In this document: positions 24,435 to 32,534 of the stretch, in pieces | Layout: each line of letters starts with the position of its first letter | Position numbering within the stretch: the first letter of the stretch is position 1 | Origin: Rhizobium sp. Root708 | GTDB taxonomy: Bacteria; Pseudomonadota; Alphaproteobacteria; Rhizobiales; Rhizobiaceae | Assembly: GCF_001429725.1 (NCBI RefSeq) | Contig: NZ_LMHV01000043.1 | Span: forward strand, 700,227 to 764,226 | Length of the DNA stretch: 64,000 nucleotides | Direction of reading: 5' to 3' | Translations under genes and position numbers: made by a program | Notes under the pieces: generated by a model | Seen by the model: the letters and a program-made list of their open reading frames with translations, nothing else | Told to the model about the DNA's origin: nothing | The model's database searches: none

Positions 24435-25204
24435 TCCGTAATCTCCGCCACGTCAGGCGTCTGCCAGGCAAGATGCTGGCCGCCGTCAAGGGCAATCATT
24501 TGGCCGGTGATCGAGGGCGTGTCGTAGAGGAAGCGAATCGTTTTGCCGAATTCCTCGAGTGTCGGCCCTCGCTTGAGGATAAGCGCTGAAACCTGCGCTT
24601 GGAAGTCTTCTTGCAACTGTCGCTCGCTCGGCATCGAGGGACCGGGCCCGATGGCGTTGACGCGGATGCGCGGCGCCAGCGCCTGCGCCATGGTCTGTGT
24701 CGCGGTCCACAAGGCGGACTTCGAGAGCGTATAGGAATAGAAGCTTGGACGCAGCGCCCAGACCCGTTGATCGATGATGTTCACGATCAGCCCGTCCGCC
24801 TGGTCCGGCAGTTGTGCTGCAAAACCGGCCGCGAGAATCGACGGAGCGCGCACATGAACCGCGAAATGCTCGTCCCATGCCGCGGCATCGATATGCCGGA
24901 CCGAATCCTCATGGAAAACCGAGGCGTTGTTGACCAGCAGATCGATGGGTCCGATCGCTTCCGCGGCCCTTTTTATCAGGTCGCCCGTCTCATCAATTTT
25001 TTCGAGGGCGGCTTGCAGTGCGACCGCCCGGATTCCCTTTTGCCTCAATTCTGCCGCGAAATCTTCAGCCTCCATCAGCGAACGGTTTGCGTGGATCGCA
25101 ACCGAAAAGCCATTCGCAGCAAGATCTTCGACTATCGCTCGACCTATTCTTTTGGCAGCGCCGGTGACGAGTGCGGTGCGAAGTCTTTTCCCGTTCAAAA
25201 TCAT
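24431..25204 (-). CDS. Short-chain dehydrogenase, pteridine-reductase (FolM/PTR1)-like
   Basis: The 257-residue protein has the cofactor loop TGAAKRIGRAI near residue 16, NNAS near residue 91, and the YxxxK pair in YTLSK near residue 158. The usual catalytic Ser is replaced by Asp (IIDQRVW). This D-Y-K arrangement and the AAKRIGR opening are what I know from pteridine reductases such as PTR1 and FolM, which reduce dihydrobiopterin, dihydromonapterin or dihydrofolate. The gene overlaps uvrC by four bases (ATGA). The upstream 356-base space should hold the operon promoter. SDR membership is certain; the pteridine role is inferred. Confidence 0.8.
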   Translation of the reverse strand: MILNGKRLRTALVTGAAKRIGRAIVEDLAANGFSVAIHANRSLMEAEDFAAELRQKGIRAVALQAALEKIDETGDLIKRAAEAIGPIDLLVNNASVFHEDSVRHIDAAAWDEHFAVHVRAPSILAAGFAAQLPDQADGLIVNIIDQRVWALRPSFYSYTLSKSALWTATQTMAQALAPRIRVNAIGPGPSMPSERQLQEDFQAQVSALILKRGPTLEEFGKTIRFLYDTPSITGQMIALDGGQHLAWQTPDVAEITE

Positions 25205-25560
25205 GCCTCTTCATCACGCGAGTCTGTGCGCGGCATATATAGGCGCGTGGAACGACCTTATAAATAGGTGTCATGCTTGTATGGAGGAGGGGGATATTGT
25301 ATGTATTAGTTAAGCAATAAATTCATTAAAATAAGTATTGATGATTTAACCATTCATTATGGTTAACAAATAGTCTGTTGCGGCAAAGCAACATCGAATT
25401 TCAGCCACCCGCACGCCACAATCAAATCACATTTTGGCTCTTCCAATTCCTCAATTGGCCATCAATTTCCCTTCCGAACCGCAAGGGACATTTGTAATAG
25501 CCCGCTGATGCTTCGCTGTAGGACAGTTGACGAAGGCGGTGGGTCTGAAAGGAGACGAGT
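25205..25560. other. AT-rich divergent intergenic region between the SDR-uvrC operon and ropB
   Basis: This 356-base stretch contains no gene I can support. Its middle (about 25290-25380) is clearly more AT-rich than the surroundings and has several TTAA tetramers. It holds the inverted pair TTAACCAT/ATGGTTAA (25346-25366) and a second inverted repeat CCAATT/AATTGG (25443-25458). A strong AGGAG ribosome site lies just before the ropB ATG. The region should carry the promoters of both flanking units and perhaps a long ropB leader. Confidence 0.6.
25346..25366. promoter_or_regulatory. Inverted TTAACCAT repeats upstream of ropB, CtrA-like
   Basis: TTAACCAT (25346-25353) and ATGGTTAA (25359-25366) form a perfect inverted repeat around five bases. 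TTAACC-type octamers resemble half-sites of the alphaproteobacterial cell-cycle regulator CtrA, whose full site is TTAA-N7-TTAA. The spacing here differs (inverted, 13 bases between the TTAA cores), so assignment to CtrA is only a suggestion. Confidence 0.4.
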
Positions 25561-26193
25561 ATGCGTACGTTTATTGCCAGCCTGTTGGTTTCGACTGTTG
25601 CCCTTGGTGGGCTTTCCGCAGCTTATGCAGCTGACGCTGTTGACCAGATCCCGGAAGCTCCGGTCGCTCAGAACGAGCCGGCTCCGGCAGCAACATGGCA
25701 GGGCTTCTACCTCGGCGGCGCCGGCACCTACAACATCGGCCGCTTCGGCGACAACTACAATGCTCGTGCGATCGGCGCGCAGATTTACAGCGGTTACAAC
25801 TGGCAGCAGGGCCAGATCGTTTACGGCCTCGAAGGCGACATCGGCTACTCCGGCGCTGACGGCGGCGCACCTGGCGGCGTTGGCAAGAACGAAGTCAACG
25901 GCTCGGTGCGCGGTCGCATCGGTTACGACCTGAACCCGTTCCTCGTATACGGCACCGGCGGTCTTGCTCTGACGAAGAACAAGTTCAGCAACGCTGCCGG
26001 ATCGGACAGCGACACGGCTGTCGGCTACACGGTCGGTGCTGGTGCTGAAGCGTTCGTCACGAACAACATCACGGCCCGCGTCGAGTATCGCTACACCAAC
26101 TACCAGCACAACGACTTCGAAATCGGTGGCGCTACCATTGCTCGCGGCTACGACGAGCACAGCGTCAAGGTCGGTATCGGCATGAAGTTCTAA
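25561..26193 (+). CDS. ropB: Outer-membrane beta-barrel protein, RopB/Omp25 family
   Basis: The 210-residue protein has a signal peptide that ends near AAYAADA. The mature part is an eight-stranded OmpA-like barrel: GFYLGGAGTYN, YSGYNWQ, GRIGYDL, RVEYRYTNYQ, and a final VGIGMKF ending in Phe, the outer-membrane insertion signature. It matches the rhizobial RopB / Brucella Omp25-Omp31 family. From memory, R. leguminosarum ropB lies near uvrC and is controlled by envelope-stress systems; its loss makes cells membrane-sensitive. It has its own promoter region and a strong terminator. The RopB name is likely but not proven. Confidence 0.85.
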   Translation: MRTFIASLLVSTVALGGLSAAYAADAVDQIPEAPVAQNEPAPAATWQGFYLGGAGTYNIGRFGDNYNARAIGAQIYSGYNWQQGQIVYGLEGDIGYSGADGGAPGGVGKNEVNGSVRGRIGYDLNPFLVYGTGGLALTKNKFSNAAGSDSDTAVGYTVGAGAEAFVTNNITARVEYRYTNYQHNDFEIGGATIARGYDEHSVKVGIGMKF

Positions 26194-26211
26194 GCCGAAC
26201 ATCGGTAACTG

Positions 26212-26240
26212 AAAAAGCCGGGCTCCAGCCCGGCTTTTTT
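26212..26240. terminator. Strong intrinsic terminator of ropB, usable on both strands
   Basis: Arms AGCCGGGCT (26216-26224) and AGCCCGGCT (26227-26235) pair around a CC loop. They are flanked by an A-run on the left and TTTTTT on the right, so it can stop ropB (+) and the opposing SDR gene (-). Confidence 0.9.
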
Positions 26241-26257
26241 GTTTTCTTCGCCTGATC

Positions 26258-27091
26258 TTACTTCGGGAAGTCGGTCGAGATGGCGAGTTCGCGCCATTCG
26301 GCCAGTTCCTTCGCCACCTGCTCGTTCTTCGCCTCGATCAAGGCGACCGTATCGCTGCCGAAGGGCATGCGAAGCGGCGGATTGGTCGAATGCGCCAGGG
26401 TAATCATCGCTTTTGCAAAGCGGGCAGGGTCGCCGGGCTGCTGGTGATTATGACCGGCGGCAAACTCGCGCATCGCGCCGACAGGTGTCTCCTGATAGTC
26501 GGCGATTGAGCTCGGGCTGATCGCGAGCGAGCTCTCGTCCAGAAAATCCGTCCGGAAGAAGCCGGGCTCGACGACGGTGACCTTGATGCCGAGCGGAGCC
26601 ACTTCGGCGGCAAGCGCTTCGGAGATGCCTTCGACCGCGAACTTCGTCGAGCAATAGATGCCCCAGCCGGCATGTGACTGATAGCCGCCGATCGATGAGA
26701 CGTTGAGCACGTGTCCGCTGCGCTGGCGACGCATATGCGGCAGCACGGCCCGGGTCACCTTCAGCAGACCAAAGACGTTCGTGGCATAGAGCTGCTCGAT
26801 TTCGTCCGTTGTCGCTTCTTCGACGGCGCCGAGCAGGCCGAAGCCGGCATTGTTGAGCAGGACGTCGATCCTGCCGAACCGCTTGACGGCGGCTTCAGCT
26901 GCCTTGTGTGCGGAGGCTTCGTCGGTCACGTCAAGCGATACGGCAAGCAGGTTGGGATGCTTGCCGAACTTCGCTTCGAGGCCGCTCGGCTTGCGCGCCG
27001 TCGCGACGACGGCGTCGCCGGCATTGAGAGCTTCCTGGGTGATGAGGGCGCCGAAACCACGCGAAGCCCCTGTGATGAACCAAACACGCAT
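26258..27091 (-). CDS. Short-chain dehydrogenase/reductase of unknown substrate
   Basis: The 277-residue protein is a classical SDR: TGASRGFG cofactor loop at residue 8, NNAGFGLLG near residue 83, catalytic Ser in NVSSIGGYQSH near residue 135, and YCSTK near residue 150. The long C-terminal part and the VEPGFFRTDF segment suit the subgroup often annotated as oxidoreductases of aldehydes or ketones. The start at 27091 gives MRVWFITGAS; the longer frame back to 27277 overlaps the divergent LysR gene and lacks family similarity. The divergent LysR regulator at 27205 is its likely controller. Confidence 0.87.
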   Translation of the reverse strand: MRVWFITGASRGFGALITQEALNAGDAVVATARKPSGLEAKFGKHPNLLAVSLDVTDEASAHKAAEAAVKRFGRIDVLLNNAGFGLLGAVEEATTDEIEQLYATNVFGLLKVTRAVLPHMRRQRSGHVLNVSSIGGYQSHAGWGIYCSTKFAVEGISEALAAEVAPLGIKVTVVEPGFFRTDFLDESSLAISPSSIADYQETPVGAMREFAAGHNHQQPGDPARFAKAMITLAHSTNPPLRMPFGSDTVALIEAKNEQVAKELAEWRELAISTDFPK

Positions 27092-27204
27092 GACGATCTC
27101 CTTTGTCCGTTGCGCTGCGATTTGCTTACGGAGTGAAGGTAGCGTATCGCCATAGGTGAGAGAATTTACGTTGTGTTTCATGGGTTGCTGAGAAAAATTC
27201 ATCA

Positions 27205-28110
27205 ATGAAACGTGTGCGCTCCACCGATCTGGCGATCTTCCTGGCAATCGCCAACCACCGAAGCTTCCGCAAGGCATCGGTCGAATTGGGCGTGACCGCC
27301 TCCGCGCTAAGCCATGCGCTGCGGGCGATCGAGGAGCGGCTTGAGGTGCGCCTCGTCAACCGGACGACGCGTGGCGTGGCGCTGACCGAGGCTGGCGAGC
27401 GCCTGTTCGACCGCATCCGCCCCGCATTTCTCGATATCGATGCCGCCCTTGATGATCTGAACAGTTTCCGCGGCCAGCCTCACGGCAAGCTTCGCATCAA
27501 CGCGGCGCGTGCCACCACCAAGCTCGTGCTCCTGCCGATCGTCGCGCGCTTTCTGAAAGCCTATCCCTCCGTCGAGGTCGAGATCGTCGTCGATGATGCA
27601 CTGGTCGATATGGTGTCATCGGGTTTCGACGCCGGCGTTCGGTTTGGCGAGAGCATCGCGGCCGATATGATCGCGGTGCCGATCGGTCCGCGCCATCGCT
27701 TTGCCGTGGTCGCTTCGCCCGAATATTTCGAGGGCAGGGAGAGACCGCTTACGCCGCACGATCTGCGCGACCACCAATGCATGCGCTACCGGTTTGCCGG
27801 CGGCGCCTTCTATCGGTGGGAGTTCGAGCGTGGCGGTATCGAGCTTGAGATCGAGGTCGGCGGTCCCCTGACCCTGGGCGATCAGGACATCATTCTCGAT
27901 GCCGTGATGCACGGCTGCGGCTTGGGATATCTTTTCGAGGACCAGGTGAAGGCGGCGATTTCGGAGGGAAGGCTGATCCGGGTGCTGGAAGACTGGTGTC
28001 CTTACTATCCGGGGTTCTTCCTCTATTATCCGAGCCGTCGGCAACTGCCGACAGCGCTACGGGCCTTCATCGATTTCGTCAGAGCCGAGAGGATGCAGCC
28101 TCAGACCTGA
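27205..28110 (+). CDS. LysR-family transcriptional regulator
   Basis: The 301-residue protein has the LysR N-terminal winged helix (FLAIANHRSFRKASVELGVTAS to LNRTTRG-like segment, residues about 8-65) and a periplasmic-binding-like effector domain (about 90-300). It is divergent from the SDR gene at 26258-27091 with 113 bases between the starts, the classic LysR/target layout. The effector is unknown. The last ten bases overlap the end of the opposing glutathione transferase gene. Confidence 0.9.
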   Translation: MKRVRSTDLAIFLAIANHRSFRKASVELGVTASALSHALRAIEERLEVRLVNRTTRGVALTEAGERLFDRIRPAFLDIDAALDDLNSFRGQPHGKLRINAARATTKLVLLPIVARFLKAYPSVEVEIVVDDALVDMVSSGFDAGVRFGESIAADMIAVPIGPRHRFAVVASPEYFEGRERPLTPHDLRDHQCMRYRFAGGAFYRWEFERGGIELEIEVGGPLTLGDQDIILDAVMHGCGLGYLFEDQVKAAISEGRLIRVLEDWCPYYPGFFLYYPSRRQLPTALRAFIDFVRAERMQPQT

Positions 28111-28697
28111 GGCTTCAGCTCGCTGTAAGCCGGGAACTTCTTCTGGAAGTCGCGGCTCCAGCCGATGAGTTCGACATGGTCGGCTTCCCACTGTCCCTTG
28201 AAGCGCAGATCGAGGTAACCCAGCATCGCGGCGAGGGCAAAATGCCCGCCATGCAGCCGCTTGCCGATCTTCGGCAAATGAACGCTCAGATGGTTCAAGC
28301 CGCTGACGGCTTTCTTCCACTGCCGGTCGATCCACGGCTGGTGGACCATTTCCTCATCGCGGAAGCGCCGTTCGTAGACGATTGCCAGCAGGCAATCGCA
28401 AATGCCGTCGCATAGCGCCTCGAGAATTTCGGCTTCGGTGCGCTTGCCATTCTTGGCAGGATAAAGCCGCTTGCCCTTGAGACGGTTGAAATAGTGCATG
28501 ATGGCGACGCTGTCGAAGATCGACAGGCCGTCATCGGTCAGCAATGTCGGGATTTTACCGAGCGGATTGTTATCGACCAGAACGGCCGGGCCGGCGTTCG
28601 TATCGACGCGGATCTCGATCGCATCGAGTTCCAGATAGCGCGCGGCCATGCGTATCTTGCTGGAATAGGGAGACGTCGGCGCGCAAAGGATCTTCAT
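28101..28697 (-). CDS. Glutathione S-transferase family protein
   Basis: The roughly 198-residue protein has the thioredoxin-fold N-terminal domain with CAPTSPYSSKIR (a Ser-type active site near residues 9-12), the cis-proline segment GKIPTLL near residue 53, and DSVAIMHYF near residue 66. An all-helical C-terminal domain follows. GSTs conjugate or reduce electrophiles using glutathione. The ATG at 28697 gives MKILCAPTS; the longer open frame to 28796 overlaps rlmJ. The 3' end overlaps the LysR gene by ten bases in a tail-to-tail arrangement. Confidence 0.88.
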   Translation of the reverse strand: MKILCAPTSPYSSKIRMAARYLELDAIEIRVDTNAGPAVLVDNNPLGKIPTLLTDDGLSIFDSVAIMHYFNRLKGKRLYPAKNGKRTEAEILEALCDGICDCLLAIVYERRFRDEEMVHQPWIDRQWKKAVSGLNHLSVHLPKIGKRLHGGHFALAAMLGYLDLRFKGQWEADHVELIGWSRDFQKKFPAYSELKPQV

Positions 28698-28756
28698 GGT
28701 GGCTCTTTCGGAATGGTCGTGTTGCGGCGCGACTATTTCGTGCCGGCAAGAGTCGG

Positions 28757-29626
28757 TCAATCGTCCTTCGTCACCTTGGTCTCGCCGCGCAACCAAAACG
28801 CGCGATGCGAGGCGTAGCGATCGTGCGCCAGATGATCCTTGAGTGCTGGCAGCAAGGCGTGCAATTCGTCCTTCAGCGTGAAGGGCGGGTTGACGATAAC
28901 AAGGCCGGAGCCGGTCAAACCGGTTATCCCCCGGTCGCTGCGCACGCTGAGTTCCGCGCAGAGCATCTTCGGAATGTCGAGGTCCTGGAGCGCCTCATGG
29001 AATTCCTTGATCGGCGCGCCCTTTTTTATTGGATACCACAGGCAATAGGTACCGCCGGGGAAGCGGCGGTAGGCTTTCGCCAAACCGTCGACCAGGCGCT
29101 CATATTCGCCATCCTCTTCGAACGGCGGATCGACGAGGACGATGCCGCGCTTCTCCTTCGGCGGCAGATGCGCGCCGAGCGACAGCCAGCCGTCAAGCTC
29201 GGTAATCCGCGCATGATGATCGCCCTCGAACAGCCGATGCAGCCGCACGAAATCTTCCGGATGCAATTCCATCGCGGAAAGCCTGTCCTGCGGCCGAAAC
29301 AGCATGCGTGCGAGCTTCGGAGACCCCGGATAATAGCGGATGCCGCCCTCCGGGTTCAGTTCGCGAACAGCGGAAAGATAGGGTTCCAACAATTCAGCGA
29401 CCTGCGGAGACAACTCGGCGTCCAGAAGCTTGCCGATGCCCTCGCTCCATTCGCCGGTCTTCTGCGCTTCCTCGGAGGAGAGGTCATAGAGCCCGATGCC
29501 GGCATGCGTGTCGAGCACGCGAAAGCCCGCATCCTTCTTTTGCATGTAGCGGATCAACCGTGCGAGAACGGCGTGCTTGAGCACATCGGCAAAATTGCCC
29601 GCGTGGTAGATATGGCGGTAGTTCAT
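28757..29626 (-). CDS. rlmJ: 23S rRNA (adenine2030-N6)-methyltransferase RlmJ
   Basis: RlmJ methylates A2030 of 23S rRNA in the cytoplasm. The 289-residue protein begins MNYRHIYHAGNFADVLKH, the family opening. It has the VLDTHAGIGLYDL SAM-binding segment near residue 36 and the catalytic DPPFE near residue 164 (DPPY/F-type motif of N6-adenine methylases). Length is normal. GST follows on the same strand after 59 bases; the divergent molybdoenzyme gene starts 83 bases upstream. Confidence 0.92.
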   Translation of the reverse strand: MNYRHIYHAGNFADVLKHAVLARLIRYMQKKDAGFRVLDTHAGIGLYDLSSEEAQKTGEWSEGIGKLLDAELSPQVAELLEPYLSAVRELNPEGGIRYYPGSPKLARMLFRPQDRLSAMELHPEDFVRLHRLFEGDHHARITELDGWLSLGAHLPPKEKRGIVLVDPPFEEDGEYERLVDGLAKAYRRFPGGTYCLWYPIKKGAPIKEFHEALQDLDIPKMLCAELSVRSDRGITGLTGSGLVIVNPPFTLKDELHALLPALKDHLAHDRYASHRAFWLRGETKVTKDD

Positions 29627-29709
29627 TTTCGCTGATGCCCGTGATGAATTCGGCTGATCGACGTCATTTGTGACTTTTGGCTGGTTTCTGGTTCGAATAT
29701 AGAAAAGCC

Positions 29710-31848
29710 ATGAACATTGCGACCCCCATTCACGCCAAATCCGCCAAGTCGAATGTCAGGCTCGGTCATACCGCCTGTCCGCACGACTGTCCCTCCACCT
29801 GCGCGCTGGAGGTGGAGATCGGCGACGACGGTCGCATCGGCCGTGTGCGCGGTGCCAACGATCACAGCTACACCTCGGGCGTCATCTGCGCGAAGGTCGC
29901 GCGCTATGCCGAGCGGCTCTATCATCCGGACCGGCTGATGCACCCGCTGCGTCGAACCGGCACCAAGGGGGAAGGGCAGTGGCAGCAGATTTCCTGGGAC
30001 GCCGCGCTGGATGAAATCGCCGAAGCCTTCGTCAAGGCGGAAGCGAAGGACGGCAGCGAAGCGATCTGGCCCTATTTCTACGCCGGCACCATGGGCTGGG
30101 TTCAGCGCGACTCGATCGAGCGCCTGCGCCACGCCAAGCGCTATTCCGGCTTCTTCTCCTCGATCTGCACCAATCCGGCCTGGACCGGCTTCACCATGGC
30201 GACCGGCACGCTGCGCGGGCCCGACCCGCACGAGATGGGCCGCACCGATTGCGTCGTGATCTGGGGCACGAACGCGGTCTCCACGCAGGTCAACGTGATG
30301 ACCCACGCGATCAAGTCCCGCAAGGAGCGTGGCGCCAAGATCGTGGTGGTCGACATCTACGACAATCCGACGATGAAGCACGCCGACATGGCCCTGATCG
30401 TCAAGCCGGGCACCGACGCGGCGCTCGCCTGCGCCGTCATGCATATCGCCTTCCGCGACGGCTATGCCGATCGTGAATACATGGCAAAATATGCCGACGA
30501 TCCTGCCGGACTCGAAGCGCATCTGAAGACGAAGACGCCTGAGTGGGCGGCTGCCATCACCGGCCTTTCAGTCGATGAGATCGAAGCCTTCGCACGCCTC
30601 GTCGGCACGACGAAGAAGAGCTATTTCCGCCTCGGCTACGGCTTCACCCGCCAGCGCAACGGCGCGGTCGCCATGCATGCCGCGGCCTCCATCGCGACGG
30701 TGCTCGGCTCCTGGCAGTACGAAGGCGGCGGTGCCTTCCACTCGAACAGCGATATCTTCCGCATGAACAATGCGGAACTGACGGGAAAGTCGATGAAGGA
30801 TGCGGATATCCGCATGATCGACCAGTCGCAGATCGGCCGCGCGCTGACCGGCGATGCCGTGGCGCTCCGCCATCGCGGGCCAGTTACGGCCATGTTGATC
30901 CAGAACACCAACCCGGTGAACATCGCCCCCGAACAGAGGCTGGTGAAGCGCGGCTTTGCCCGCAGCGACCTGTTTGTGGCCGTGCACGAGCAGTTCATGA
31001 CCGACACTGCCGCGATGGCCGATATCGTCATCCCGGCGACGATGTTCGTCGAGCATGATGACATCTATCGCGCCGGCGGCCAGAACCACATCCTGCTCGG
31101 CCCCAAACTGGTCGAACCGCCGGAGACGGTCCGGACGAACCTGTTCGTGATCGAGGAATTGGCGAAGCGGCTCGGTATCGCCGATCGTCCCGGCTTCGGC
31201 TTCACGGCCCGCGAAATGATCGATCGTGTGCTCCAGGATAGCAACCTGCCGGGCTACGATCATTTCCTCGAACACAAATGGCTCGACCGCCAGCCGGATT
31301 TCGAGGACGCGCATTTCCTCAAGGGCTTCGCGCATCCTGATGGTAAGTTCCATTTCCGCCCGGACTGGGTCGATGGCGCCGCACCGAACAAGCCGCCGGC
31401 TGCCGTCGGCGCTCTCGGCCCGCACGAGCAACTGCCGGCGTTTCCGGATCAGGTCGATGTCATCGAGCTTGCCGATGCCGAGCATCCGTTCCGCTTGGCA
31501 ACATCGCCGGCCCGCAACTTCCTGAATTCGAGCTTCTCTGAAACGAAGACCTCGCGCCAGAAGGAAGGGCGGCCGGAGCTGATGGTGAACCCGGCCGACG
31601 CCTTTGCTGGCGGCATCGAACATGGCGACCTAGTTCGGATCGGCAACGACCGTGGCGACTTGCGGATTCATGTGCGTTTGACCGAAGAGGTCAAACGGGG
31701 TGTGTTGATCGCCGAGGGCCTCTGGCCGAACAAGGCGCATGTCGACGGCGAGGGGATCAACGTGCTCACCGGCGCCGATCCGGTCGCGCCCTATGGCGGC
31801 GCGGCGGTTCACGACAACAAGGTTTGGCTGCGCAAGGATGTCGCATGA
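29710..31848 (+). CDS. Molybdopterin-dependent oxidoreductase with a 4Fe-4S cluster
   Basis: The 712-residue protein belongs to the DMSO-reductase superfamily. The 4Fe-4S motif C-x3-C-x3-C (CPHDCPSTC, near residue 22) with GVICAK about 35 residues later lies at the N terminus. The bis-molybdopterin domains (GTNAVSTQ, DIYDNPTMKHADMALIV) and a C-terminal molydopterin-dinucleotide-binding domain follow (about 590-710). There is no Tat signal, so the enzyme is probably cytoplasmic. I choose the ATG at 29710; a TTG 33 bases upstream is less likely. It is coupled to nudK by an ATGA overlap. The substrate is unknown. Confidence 0.88.
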   Translation: MNIATPIHAKSAKSNVRLGHTACPHDCPSTCALEVEIGDDGRIGRVRGANDHSYTSGVICAKVARYAERLYHPDRLMHPLRRTGTKGEGQWQQISWDAALDEIAEAFVKAEAKDGSEAIWPYFYAGTMGWVQRDSIERLRHAKRYSGFFSSICTNPAWTGFTMATGTLRGPDPHEMGRTDCVVIWGTNAVSTQVNVMTHAIKSRKERGAKIVVVDIYDNPTMKHADMALIVKPGTDAALACAVMHIAFRDGYADREYMAKYADDPAGLEAHLKTKTPEWAAAITGLSVDEIEAFARLVGTTKKSYFRLGYGFTRQRNGAVAMHAAASIATVLGSWQYEGGGAFHSNSDIFRMNNAELTGKSMKDADIRMIDQSQIGRALTGDAVALRHRGPVTAMLIQNTNPVNIAPEQRLVKRGFARSDLFVAVHEQFMTDTAAMADIVIPATMFVEHDDIYRAGGQNHILLGPKLVEPPETVRTNLFVIEELAKRLGIADRPGFGFTAREMIDRVLQDSNLPGYDHFLEHKWLDRQPDFEDAHFLKGFAHPDGKFHFRPDWVDGAAPNKPPAAVGALGPHEQLPAFPDQVDVIELADAEHPFRLATSPARNFLNSSFSETKTSRQKEGRPELMVNPADAFAGGIEHGDLVRIGNDRGDLRIHVRLTEEVKRGVLIAEGLWPNKAHVDGEGINVLTGADPVAPYGGAAVHDNKVWLRKDVA

Positions 31849-32438
31849 CGAAATTTGACAAGGCAAGAGCCGAGATCGTCGATGAAAAGACGCTCTCGAA
31901 TGGCTGGACGCGCCTGAGCGGCTTCCAGATCGACTATACGGATTCCGAAGGCGAGACGCATCGCCTGCAGCGTGAGGTCTACCACCGCACCCCGGCCGCG
32001 ACGATCCTGCTCTACGATCCGAAGCGCGACACCGTCGTCCTCGTACGGCAGTTCCGGCTACCGGTCTTCCTCCACGGCGAGCCGGCGTGGATCATCGAGG
32101 CACCGGCTGGGCTGCTCGATGGCGATGCCCCGGAAGCTGCCATCCGCCGCGAAGCTGAGGAAGAAACCGGTTTCCGCGTCCGCGATGTACGCTTCCTCTT
32201 CAAGGCCTACAGTTCACCGGGCTCGAGCATGGAACTGCTGCACTTCTTTGCCGCCTCGATCGACACGACCGATCGCGTCTCCGATGGCGGCGGCCTTGCT
32301 CACGAGCACGAGGACATCGAGGTTCTGGAGGTGCCGCTGGACAAGGCGGTGGCGATGATCGAGGACGGCGAGATCATTGACCTGAAGACGATCACGCTCC
32401 TGCAATGGGCGGCAATGAACCGCGATGCGCTGCGCTAG
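31845..32438 (+). CDS. nudK: Nudix hydrolase, NudK-like GDP-mannose pyrophosphatase
   Basis: The 197-residue protein has the Nudix box G-x5-E-x7-REUxEExGU spelled GLLDGDAPEAAIRREAEEE and TGF near residues 92-113. The flanking order resembles E. coli NudK as I recall it: REVYHRTPAATILLY, VLVRQFRLP and a closing HEHEDIEVLEVPLDKA. NudK splits GDP-mannose (and related sugar nucleotides) to GMP and sugar phosphate. The ATG lies in the molybdoenzyme stop codon (ATGA). Substrate preference within the ADP-sugar pyrophosphatase group is an inference. Confidence 0.85.
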   Translation: MTKFDKARAEIVDEKTLSNGWTRLSGFQIDYTDSEGETHRLQREVYHRTPAATILLYDPKRDTVVLVRQFRLPVFLHGEPAWIIEAPAGLLDGDAPEAAIRREAEEETGFRVRDVRFLFKAYSSPGSSMELLHFFAASIDTTDRVSDGGGLAHEHEDIEVLEVPLDKAVAMIEDGEIIDLKTITLLQWAAMNRDALR

Positions 32439-32503
32439 CGGTAGATCACATTGCGCGGCTCATCTTCACACCGATGTCATGAATCAGCGCTAAGCGCTCC
32501 GCC

Positions 32504-32521
32504 TTGTCATAAATACTTGCC
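32504..32521 (+). promoter_or_regulatory. Possible Pho-box-like sequence upstream of phnM
   Basis: TTGTCATAAAT followed by a degenerate second half lies 14-31 bases before the phnM start. The first part fits one half of the PhoB consensus (CTGTCAT plus AT-rich spacer) with one mismatch; the second half matches poorly. Phosphonate genes are classic PhoB targets, which is the main reason to list it. Confidence 0.3.
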
Positions 32522-32534
32522 TGGAGATAAACCG

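Noticed and set aside
29677..29709. TTG start 11 codons upstream of the molybdoenzyme ATG
   Set aside because: No ribosome site and no family similarity in the added residues.
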